Shown one piece after another: positions 50,399 to 60,770 of a DNA stretch of 64,000 nt (within the stretch, counting starts at the first letter, position 1; every line of letters begins with the position of its first letter). Below the pieces are notes generated by a model. The model did not search any database. It was not told the DNA's origin and saw only the letters and a list, made by a program, of their open reading frames with translations. The DNA lies in contig VZTI01003258.1 of NCBI GenBank assembly GCA_013397865.1, positions 67,767 to 131,766 of the forward strand, read 5' to 3'. Source of the stretch: Struthidea cinerea. Its lineage: Eukaryota; Chordata; Aves; Passeriformes; Corcoracidae. The translations under genes and the position numbers were made by a program.

Positions 50399-51029
50399 TG
50401 GCATTGGGGAACATTTCTCATCTATTTCTCTGTTTTCCCTACTGATAATTTGGCTTCTAACTTCTGTAATTAAACTACATGTACTTAATCTCTAAAATAT
50501 ATTGTATGTAAACATACATGCTCACATATATTTTGCATATTTCTGGCAAAATAAGAAATGCTTTGATCTATATAGTCAGTTTATTTTCTAATTTCTTGAA
50601 TAATCTTATTTTCTACTATCAAAGAGGCTCTATTAAGCTGCTCTTTCCTCAGCTCGTATGATGCAACATACATGTCCTGTCACCATGATGGCCGGGACAC
50701 CAGCTCAGAGTAGCCAAGAAACAGCTGGAGGAGGCAAATGGAAGCATGTGATTTTTCTTATGTTTACCTTGGCATTTTAGAAGAGCTTTTCCAGAATTGA
50801 GTATTCATTTATACCAAAGAGAGGAAATAAGTCATTTATGTTAAAATAAAATGGAGAATGAATGCAGAATAATTTACTATAATTTAAAAGCAGCTCCAGC
50901 TTACTAAAAACTACATCTATATGTTTTTGCACACTAGGATGTGATTATATGGCCTAGAAATAGCATTTCACTTGCTGAATATATCAATCCCCAAAAAGTT
51001 AATCTGGAGGTTTTTAAATGAACAATTAT

Positions 51030-51401
51030 TATTACCATAATTTTTGCCCGGCTCTGTGGGTTCCCGCAAGCCCACAGAGCCTGGGGCATTATTCGGTAAT
51101 ACAGTCAGGTGGCAAAGAGGCAGGAAGGAGATTCGCTTATCATCCTGGTGGATGGTTTATTCCATGTTGTATAGCCGAACTCCAAAGTAAATCTGAAACC
51201 CGATCCCGAGGGTCCCCGTTTTATCCGGGGCCAGGGAGAAAGGTGGGATTAGGGAATGGGGACCAATGGGAGAATGCCAGGGGAGTGACGAGGCTTACAG
51301 CCAACCGGGAGATTCAAACCGGGACAGACCATGCCAAGGAACAAAGCATCCCAGAGGATGCTTCTGTTTGCCCCTAACCAAAGGCATCACCGACCCCCAC
51401 A
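51030..51401 (-). mobile_element. Solo LTR, class II-like ERV, copy B, with 6-bp TSD AATTAT
   Basis: This 372-bp LTR is of the same family as the one at 44206 but inverted: reverse strand TGTGGGGGTCGGTG to ATTATGGTAATA. It is flanked by a perfect AATTAT duplication (51024-51029 and 51402-51407). AATAAA on the minus strand lies at 51156-51161. Its 3' end holds a 10-bp stem (51051-51060 with 51071-51080). It is a solo LTR. Confidence 0.9.
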
Positions 51402-51407
51402 AATTAT

Positions 51408-52475
51408 TTCTACTGTTTCTTATTTTATAATTTTAAAGAGGTGAGTTGAATCTCCAAAATACTAAGACTTTATTTTTTAAAATAAATACTTTTAAATGTT
51501 TTTAAAAATATTTAAGTGTTTAAAAAATTCTTTGAATTGCTATCTCTATGGCCTAGGTGATTGTGAAACATAAATAGCTCCACTTTCCAGGGTTTAAGAA
51601 CACAACCCATGTATCACAGTAGTTGTACGTGTTGGTGACTACACTGGTTTGTTTCTAAGTTTAAACTGCCTAGTGTAATTGGTTACTAAATGTATGTCAG
51701 GAATGGAGGAGGAGAGGTAGGTATTTTCTCTTACCTATTCCAGTGATGCCTCAAAGAAGTTGAGTCGTAGCTCTGTAGAACTGTGTCCTCACCTGGGAGC
51801 TCGCTCCAGCCTGGTGGAAGGGGTGTCCCTTGCCAGAGGGGAATATGGGGTGTTTGTGGATCACTACTACCTGTACACAGCCTTTTACTTGTCTGGGGGC
51901 CCTGGGGCCAGTATTACAAGAAGGAATGAGACGTTTACTTCTAAGTATAGAATGAATTATATTTCAAGTGTATAATACTAATTTCTTCACGGCTTATCTT
52001 TATTATAGGGATGTCTTCTGTTCTAAACACAGATATAATACTAGGGTGCTACCATAAAACCTCTTCCAGAGAAGATCAGTTATAGTGTGGAATGCTATTA
52101 GCATATTTAGGCTGAAATTATATGACAAATGCCACAATGAATAAAAACAGAGTACAATAAGCTTGAGAAAAATCAAAGCATTCCATTATGTCCCAAGTTA
52201 TCATTATTTAGTTGTGTCTTTATTGCAGTAGATGTCCGTTCATTTCTTGTCACTTTCAAGAAATGCCAGTACACTAGTTGCTCAGCCTATATTATTATAA
52301 TGCATGAAACAAAATTCACTTAAAGATAATTCTAATTCAACAAAACACTGGGTTGTTGATCTACTAACTGTAGGAGATGACACAAGGAAACTTCATATAC
52401 TTTTCATACTCAGATGAAAATTTCTGTCAGGCTGATTAATTTAAAATGGGCAGAAAACCATGATCTTGCATTAGC
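51408..52475. other. Intergenic, no gene recognised
   Basis: AT-rich DNA with one G/C-richer patch at 51760-51915 that keeps a 71-codon open frame but shows no recognised motif. It could be an old repeat. Confidence 0.5.
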
Positions 52476-52617
52476 ATCCCTGGAGGTATTTGAAAGATAT
52501 GTAGATATGGCTGTTAAGGACATGGTTTAGTGGTGGCCTTGACAATGCTGGGTTAATGATTAGACTTGATGATACTGAAGGTCTTTTTTAACTTGAACGA
52601 TTGCGTGATTCTATGAT
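52476..52617 (+). mobile_element. CR1 3'-end fragment
   Basis: ccctggaggtatttgaaaga, gttaaggacatggtttagtg, ctgggttaatgattagactt and a terminal attctatga identify the CR1 3' UTR, plus strand. Confidence 0.92.
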
Positions 52618-54411
52618 CTTGAGTTATTTTGTTACTGGCTTGTGCAAAGCTCCCAGGGGGTCCCTTATTGAAAGAAACTGCAAGATCTCTATCAGCCTTT
52701 CCAAAAAGCTTCTATTGAGTTTTTGATATCCCAAACCATTTAGATTACAAATTTTGAACCATTCTAGAGGGATAACCTAGCCCAGACACTGTGCTATTTC
52801 TGATATTCAAGCCCATTCCACCACATGACACTACAGTCATAGGTTGTAAAGCTAGTTTGGGTTTCTCCATGTGCTAGTAATTTGTTGTACTGATTTTTCT
52901 AGTTCTTCTCCAAAAAGAACATGCTTTCTCTAGAAGAAAGTAAAAATTAGCAATTGATGTTTATTTCCTTGACATTTTTCCAGTAATTGCTTGTATCCCA
53001 AATGATTGTCCACTTGCTATTCAATGCCAAATCCCATTAAGTACTTCTTGGCATTTATATAAACTCTGAAGGACCAAGATAATCATTGGCATAAGTAATT
53101 ACGCTTTCAAAAATACCTTATAAATCTAAATGGGAATCATCAAGCTTTTTTCCTTCAGAAGGAGATAATAGCCCCTGAAAATGGATATATACATTTGCCA
53201 GCGTTTCCAATCTTGAAAAAAATTACATGTTCCTGTTAAAAAAACTTTCAACTTATGCATAAACCCTTAATTTTTCTACATATTGAGCTTCAGATAAACT
53301 GCAAATTACTGAGTCTTGAAAGGGCCCCCTGAAATAAGTGATCCCTACCATAGTATTATCCGACAAAGCAAGCAGTGGTTAGCTTGGCCAAGTCAATGTT
53401 TACCACATGTTCATTGCATTGATACTTGCCAAAGTACGCCTTGTAATTGAGACTTTTTCCTCAGCTTACAGCTTTTCCTTCTCTTTCCAGATGGCTTCCA
53501 AAATTCAAAAGACAATGCTACAGAAAAGTCAGCAGGACTATTATTTACACAGGAGCTTGATAAGTTAGAAAGAATGTAGAAGAGTAGGTTTCTTAACAGG
53601 AGCAGTGATGTAAATAACATAAATTTTAGCTCTTAGGGGGAAAAAAAGGGAAAAAACCCTTTAATTTACTTCTGGTTTAGTTGTGATCCATTTTTCTGTT
53701 ATTGCTTTCCCACATTTGGAAGGGTTGAGAATCTTAAAGGATTTGGAAAGTGATATGAGCCCATCATCTGAAAAATATTTTTTCATTTCCACTGTGACCT
53801 GGCTAGAGATCTGGTATGTTTTCTCTGTGGCTTAATTATCCTCTCTACAGTGTCTTCCTCTTTCTCTTAAGAAGACACCACAGCTCACAGTAATGTGTAT
53901 ACTTATTGCTAAAAATTCTGTAACTGAAGTGTGACTTCAGAAACAGTCTGGTGCTTTATTTGACCTACAAAAGGGAACACACTCTGCAGCCCCCTCTCTA
54001 AGGACTTAAAGGGTACAGTTGCCTGTCTCAAACACTGTTGAAGCCACAGAAGGAACTTGCCATAAGAAAAGCCGCCACAGCAGGAATTTGAAGTAAGCAC
54101 AGAAGGGAGGAATTTGTGACGGGAGGACTCATTCCAGGCCTGGTGGAGGTGAGATCTGGTTGGCACATCCTGGTTAATGCATCCAGACAAAAATTCCCAC
54201 TGTGGCAAACTGGGAAAGGAAGCAATTTCTCATTACACATATCACCAGTCAACCAAGATCACCCCAAGTTATGCGACAGATGGCATCTGTGACCACCGAA
54301 GCACCCCCAAACTCATTTCTGTGGGGTTCCATCAGAGGACTGTACGTGATCCTCAGTGTTAAAACTACCCCCCAGGGGAGGTGCCTGGGCATTCCCACCT
54401 GAACCTGAACA
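52618..54411. other. Intergenic, no gene recognised
   Basis: AT-rich, turning G/C-richer from about 53930. The G/C-rich part next to the LTR at 54418 may be an older repeat into which that LTR inserted, but I cannot name it. Confidence 0.45.
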
Positions 54412-54417
54412 CCTATT

Positions 54418-54918
54418 TGTTGGGTTGTCCTGGTGAAACCAGCCAGCCTAGGGCTCGGAGGGACAGAGCTACGCCTGGAAAAACCCTCGCTGTTAATGTT
54501 CCCCCTATACAAATGTGTATTGGTTCACCCCGGTTTCCCTTCCCTCCCCCCGCGGTGCCAAGGGTGTTGGGCTGGCCCCGGGTTCCTTCCCTTCCCATTG
54601 GCTGTTGCTGTAAGCCTCTCCCCCATTCCCCGGGTCCCTGGGGCAAGCCAGGAGCTCTCCAGTCAGGCTGCTGAAGGGGACGGAGGAATAAATCCCTCGT
54701 ACCACCTCCAGCGTCTCCGTTCTCGCCTTCCTTTGTTCTCGGGGTCCAGGGGGGTCCAAACTGGAGCTCCTGTGGACATAGCTGCATCGCCTGGAGAGCT
54801 CGCTGCCAGCAAGGGAAAAGCCACAGCCAGCACGGCCGGCTAAACCGTGGTCGCAGCTGCTTGCTGAGCTGCTTGGGATCTCACCCCCAAGCTAGCCCGC
54901 CCAGCAGCCAGCCAGACA
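54418..54918 (+). mobile_element. Solo LTR, ERV, with 6-bp TSD CCTATT
   Basis: This 501-bp, strikingly G/C-rich element runs from TGTTGGGTTGTCC to GCCAGACA. It is flanked by a perfect CCTATT duplication (54412-54417 and 54919-54924). AATAAA lies at 54687-54692 with a GT-rich stretch after it. TG/CA ends, the duplication and no internal region make it a solo LTR; 6 bp suggests a class II (ERVK-type) origin. The several overlapping ORFs of 84-136 codons here are G/C-driven shadows. Confidence 0.88.
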
Positions 54919-54924
54919 CCTATT

Positions 54925-57432
54925 AACCTGTTGAACTCTTTGTTTCATGGGCTTCCCCCACCGTGACAGATCAAGACAGCGACTATCACTTCAACCAACA
55001 GACATCTGAATTGCAACAATCAAGTCTTGATTGTAGCAAAATCAATAAACAATTGTTGTAAATACATTTTCCTTGGGAATGCCTATGAAAAGCTGGATCC
55101 ATGGTGGTGATATCTTTCTTCTCCACTATTTTCCTCTCCACTATCTACCTTGTATCCTTTTTTTCTCTTTCTTTCTTTTCCTTATACATTTTCTTAAGTG
55201 ATATTTTCATACTTTTATATTTTTGTATTACTATCAATAATAACCAAAATGGCTATATACTCCTTTCCATTGCAATCAAATTGTTGTAAAATATACATTA
55301 TACACACACACATACTCACACCCCAGTCATTCAGTGTCACTTGATTCTAATCGGCTCCAAGGGATGTTTTAGCAAGAACCTCAGGCCCTGCTTTCAGAGG
55401 CGGGTTGTAACATCAGCCCATGGAGCATGATCTTCTCTGCAACAAAGGGAGAGTGGGAGGAGACTGTACTGTAGATTTGACTACTGAGATAAGGACAGTG
55501 CAGGCATATTGAAAAGACTGTTTTGTTCTTGAAAGCAGTATATTTTTTCTTTTATAAAAATAAAGGTAAATACCACCCATTACCACAACCTGTGTAAAGA
55601 CTGATAAATAAAATAAATGGCCATCTGTAGGTGCTAAAAAGCTAGAAGCAGAGAAATTCTTCAGCCTTTTCTCAATATTCTGTGAGAAGACTGTCTTTCC
55701 TATGTAAACTATTTTAAACAAGGTCACAGTTTCATAAACTTCTTGCACTCGCAAGCTGTTTTGCAAGATTGTTATGGCTTCGACTTTGAAAATATTATGG
55801 AATAGGTATCTTAAGACTTGGCCAATCCTCTCAAGGAGTGGATGGCCGAGGAACCAATTACCTATTGCCACTCAACACACTTTTTGCGATCTATCCTATA
55901 TAGTAGTCAGAAAATTTAAAAAAAGCTTCGGCTTCCACTGTTCATGAGCCTGGACTCTGTGTTGTTTTCTTTATGTGCCTCGGACGTAACAGCGACAGCC
56001 TTCACCCCAGATGAAATACTCAGATTAGTATTTTGAAAACTGCATCTACTTGGTATTTGCTGCTGAGCTGCAGCTCCAAAGAAGGTTCCTTAGACTGGAA
56101 ACAATACTTCTTGTTATTCTCACGATCATAGATTATCACATAAAAAATGCAGAATTTTTCTTTCCTGGGTTGTGTTGGTGTTGTTCCTAGTCAGGAAGAG
56201 AAATTCAGCCAGCATGTTTTTTTGTAAAGGGAAAATCGAAAATTTTGTTTTTCCAAAAGCCTGACTGAACTTCATAGTGTTTTCTCAGAGCCATAATTTA
56301 ACTGTGCTTTTGAGGTCAACCTCTGTACTGATGTTCAAGACTTTCTGAGCAAGCTACCTTTGTCATTAGCAATGTGAGAGACAAAACCTATAGAAAATAC
56401 TTCTTTTGTGAAGAAAACATTCTCATGAAAATTCTGTGGCAAGAGAAATTATTGCCAAGATTATCATTTGAGTAAAAGCAAGTAAACAAATGGGAAAATT
56501 ACTACTTCTCTCAGGCATCTGTACAGATGACTATGAATAATGTAGTTACCAATGTGCTACACACAGACTGTGTGTCAAAATTCACAGGTGTGGTTTTTTG
56601 GTTCAGGAAATTAGCAATTTTTTGTTGTGCCTAAAGTTATGTGCATATGGATTTTTATCTGGAAATCCCATTGTAGTCTTAGTTACTGTCTGCATTAATT
56701 TTTCCAAAATAAGAATATACTTTTGTACTATTATAATGATGATTTTATTTTTACATCAGAAGATGAATTTAATATATTTGTCAAATACATTTTTTGTAAT
56801 AAGCCAAATAATTTGTAAGAGCTAATAATTTTAAGTGCCTAGACTTCACTGTCTGATCAGATAAGCTATGAAAAACCTAAATAATTATAATAAATTCCTC
56901 AGAAGGAATGTAAGACCTCAGCTCTTAGTGATAAAAATAACTTATATCTTAGATGGTCCATGTAGGTATATACTGGCTGTTCGTCTTCTAGGCTATTCTC
57001 GTGTCCTATTTGTTTAGCTGAATAATATGAAATTTACTTTCGCTGTAAATTCAGTCCAGTTGTCTGAATTCAATGGGATGTGTGAGTGGGACGTGTAGGT
57101 GGTGCTTATTCAGAGACATATTTTTCCCTTGTCAAATATTCTACTGATTCATTTTTAGTAAACATATTACAAAGTGCTGATTAATCTAAGTACTATCTTG
57201 AATCTATGCTGAAGAAAGAGAAAATTAAATCAGTAGAGAGATTCAATACGAATACATTACAGGAGAAGTCAAGATTAAACTTAATACTCTGGTTTTTTCC
57301 CCCTAAGGGATTCCTCAGGGAGTTTAAGTGAATGACAGCATTGTACAAACTTTTAACTTTTTCTCTGTGCAATTCTGACAATGATTTTACAACCCTGATA
57401 TAAACTGGTTCCCCCCCTCCGCCCCCCCCCCC
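54925..57432. other. Intergenic, no gene recognised
   Basis: Contains the first copy of a 63-bp direct repeat (55037-55099), then AT-rich DNA up to the assembly gap. The 152-codon minus ORF at 55413-55871 has no recognised motif and no homologue that I know. Confidence 0.5.
55037..55099 (+). repeat. 63-bp direct repeat, copy 1
   Basis: Identical base for base to 58210-58272 (begins caaaatcaataaacaattgt, ends aaaagctggatc). It includes an AATAAA motif and may be an LTR 3' end or a local duplication. Confidence 0.95.
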
Positions 57433-57546
57433 NNNNNNNNNNNNNNNNNNNNNNNNNNNNNNNNNNNNNNNNNNNNNNNNNNNNNNNNNNNNNNNNNNNN
57501 NNNNNNNNNNNNNNNNNNNNNNNNNNNNNNNNNNNNNNNNNNNNNN
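57420..57546. other. Assembly gap (114 N) preceded by poly-C
   Basis: N run at 57433-57546, entered through a C-homopolymer (about twelve C's after ccccccctccg). The true sequence and length are unknown; the gap probably reflects a sequencing-refractory G/C tract. Confidence 0.99.
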
Positions 57547-58209
57547 ATTGTGCGGTATATTGCTCTGACCTTGCAATGATCACAGTGAAGTTCCTGGGAT
57601 GACAATATTCTACTCCCTAGCTCTTCTACCACTAAAGTTGCTTATTCGGCCGAATCGCTTGTCTTTAAATTTTTATGCTAGGTAGGCCTTTACAGTGTCA
57701 CAAAAATTCACAATCTTCTTTGCTTTCTCCAATCCATAAGTATTTCTCCTTCTTTCACTTCCATAGTTTTCAGTCTCTAACTTCATCTTATTCCCTTTCG
57801 AATTATGGGAATTCTCTCCTTTGTGAAGTTAGATCATGCCTAAAAGAAGGAATTCCTGACCTTATTAAGAAAGACAAAAAACTGAAACAAATAAATAGAA
57901 AAACAAAAAGAGCAACCAAACCACTAATGAAGATTTTACCCACCCTTTCCTGCTTCTCTGGAGCTGTATTGTATACAATGACTGAACATGTTTATTCCTG
58001 TTAAGTAACCGCTTTATTGCATCACATTGCATCCTCAGAGGTCTCCCTTTGAAGCTATTCCAAGGGTTGAATCTGGCTATTTTAGTTATGCAAGTTCTTT
58101 CTATCCTCTCTCAACCAGTATGATGACCAACAAGAAGCCAGAATGTCCCAAAAATTAATTTTGACTATTTTAAATACTGAAGAATAGGAAAATTGAAAGC
58201 GTGACAGAA
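57547..58209. other. Intergenic, no gene recognised
   Basis: AT-rich DNA right of the gap. A 109-codon plus ORF (57675-58004) has no recognised motif. Confidence 0.5.
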
Positions 58210-58272
58210 CAAAATCAATAAACAATTGTTGTAAATACATTTTCCTTGGGAATGCCTATGAAAAGCTGGATC
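58210..58272 (+). repeat. 63-bp direct repeat, copy 2
   Basis: Perfect copy of 55037-55099, located 3.17 kb away on the other side of the assembly gap. Both copies have cgtgacaga upstream (about 75 bp away at copy 1, adjacent at copy 2). Confidence 0.95.
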
Positions 58273-60540
58273 TCCCTGAAGTACGTTAATATATCCATTC
58301 CCATGTGATCTGCAGGTCCTATTTCATTTATAGACCCATTAGAAAGTTGGCCAAGGGAAATTTCATTTTCTCCTAATTAGCCTTTTGTAATAAGAGCTAC
58401 TTTTGTAACGATACAAATGAGCTGGAGGCTGTGACAAACAAGATGTTCCCTACAAATTTGTTGGAGAAGGAGGAAGAAGATTGGCAATCTCTATATCCAG
58501 ACAGAAGGAAAGCATCTTTCACCTCTGTCAGGAGTTAACTTTGTGCTGGTTAACTATTTACCAATGTACTTTGGTAACAGGCTGGTCTTGGAAGTAGCTA
58601 AAGGGTTGTTTAAATGTATAGTCAGTATATTTGCACTCTCTTTTTTGTTGAGAAAATGACAGTATTTTACCTTGAATGCTTAAATTTTAACATCTTTACC
58701 ACCATTATTTTTTTAAATAACCTGTTTCATGAGCTTAACTTTCTAAATTAAAATTCTATTTAAATTAATCAATGCAGATATATCTCATATGCCTATATTC
58801 CCAACTATAAAGTTGGAATAAATTTTTTTATACATATTTAATGATTTCAAGGCTATTAATTTTAAAATTAACAGTAATTCAGGAAGTCATTATAATTTCC
58901 CTTTTAAAAATGCTTGGATGGAAAACTCAGTTCTTTAACTTTAATGAATGGTTTACAAATTTCCAAAAACATTATAAATTAATGTTAAAAAAATTACACT
59001 CAACTGTATAAAGCAACGTAAAAGAGGAGCATTGAGTATTTTCGCCTATTACTTTCACAATTCACATAAAAATAATCAGGTTTTTACTCAGTACTTGCAA
59101 ATATACATGTCCAAGAGAAACAATCAAAGTTAGGGTGAAAAAGAAGCTGTATATTTGCTACAATGCTTTTCAGTTCTTTAGAGATTTTCTTCAAGTTTTA
59201 TTAGTTTACAAAAGAATCTACTTATAAAAGAATCTACTTCTGATAAGACAGATTTTGGATTTGAAGCAGCTGGTTTTGTTTAAAAAGTTAAAATGAAAAC
59301 CATTGGAAGGTAAATTGAAGTTAGTGAGATACAGTTTATGATTCTGACAACAGAATTCCTGTAAATATAAGAGGGGGAAAAACCTCATAATTTTCTATGA
59401 GTCAAGTCTATTTCTACTAGCCAAATATAGCAAATACACTTCCAAAAATCAAGCAATTTGATAAAAACCTGAAGAGAAATAGAAATAACAAAATCCTGCT
59501 TTTCAAAGATGTCACAAGTGCAGTAGGTGATTACTGACAGCAGTAGTTTATTTTTTTCTTTCTTCCTTTTGGATGCTTTTGACTTTTCCTGTGATGTAAA
59601 CAAAAAAGGAAAATATTCCTGGAACGTTTTCTATTTGCCAGGACATCTAATTTAATATAAAACAGCATTAAACATAAGTGTAGGTAAATTTTTCAAAGAT
59701 TAAGTACACAAGCAGTGCTTTATTAAAGCAATAATTTATGTGAATTTCATTAATAAACATGTTGCTATTATATCTACAGGGCTCAGAATTATTTCTGGAA
59801 CAGAAAACATCCAACCACATTGACACATTTTGAAAATTATGTAACTCGCATTTGAAGTGACACAGAACTGTTTAATGGCTCCATCCCCACATTAATCTCC
59901 TACTCGACAGTATTTTATTTCAGAGGAAAATTATGATATAAAATAAATACTATTAGATTTAAATCTGACCACAACTCTTGAATGATTAATGACTGTTTTA
60001 AGACCACAATTTAATCAGAGAGGCATTTTTAAACTTCATTGAGAAAGTTAGATTTTACATGGCTTCAAATTTTCCACCCTAAGCAGCCAATTTTTGGATA
60101 TGTGAGGGAAGGACTTAGCATGTGGAAGATAGAGACTGGAAAGAAAAGGATGGGTTTGCTGTTAAATGGATGGTACTGAAATGAACAAATAATATCGATT
60201 GTAAGGTCTCAATCAACTCACTCGATGAGATTTTTGAAAGGGGTTACAATGGTTCTTGTAACTCTGAGTAGGATGCATGGGGGAATATCAACTAGGTATT
60301 TTCAAGAGCTCAAAACAACTTTACTGGAAAACTTTAGAAAGTCAGGAAACTTTGGTAAAAGATTCAGTACAACATCCAATCAACAGAAAACACTTCTCAG
60401 AGCATTAACTTGGCCCATTTGATTTAGCAAATACTAAACCCGTTTGATGTTATGTTACTCCAAATGTTCCAAGAAGAGGGAATTAGAAGAAAAAGTAAGA
60501 GAGAAAGACAGAAAAGATGCAGAAAAGCACACATATAGCT
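58273..60540. other. Intergenic, no gene recognised
   Basis: Strongly AT-rich DNA without supported features, apart from a small tandem of aaaagaatctactt at about 59212-59241. Confidence 0.5.
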
Positions 60541-60544
60541 ACCA

Positions 60545-60770
60545 ACTCCTGGGTTCCAGTGGTATGCAGATAGAAACTCCAAGATGAAGGCACGGTCACG
60601 ACAAATGCTTTGCCTTGTGCTCAGCCTTAAATACCCCTTGGTCTTCCTAGGCCTTTCCCCCAGGTGGGACTTCTGGTCATTTGGCCACTCAGGAGCTGAG
60701 TTAGGGCAGAGTGGAGCATTGCCTCTGGTGTGCCTGTGATTGGCTAGACTATTTCATTTGAGTTTATACA
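60545..60770 (-). mobile_element. Possible LTR remnant
   Basis: A G/C-richer island in AT-rich DNA. On the minus strand it reads like U3/R: CCAAT-box-like gccaatcaca, then a TATA-like ggggtatttaaggc (around 60626-60640), then a pyrimidine-mixed leader. No ends or target-site duplication could be fixed, so the call is tentative. Confidence 0.4.

Noticed and set aside
54381..54843. Overlapping ORFs of 84-136 codons
   Set aside because: They lie within the G/C-rich solo LTR flanked by CCTATT duplications, on both strands and in several frames.
55413..55871. 152-codon minus-strand ORF
   Set aside because: No recognisable motif, no conserved-looking composition; could not be supported as a gene.
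57193..57632. ORFs running through the N stretch
   Set aside because: They exist only because N was translated as unknown residues.
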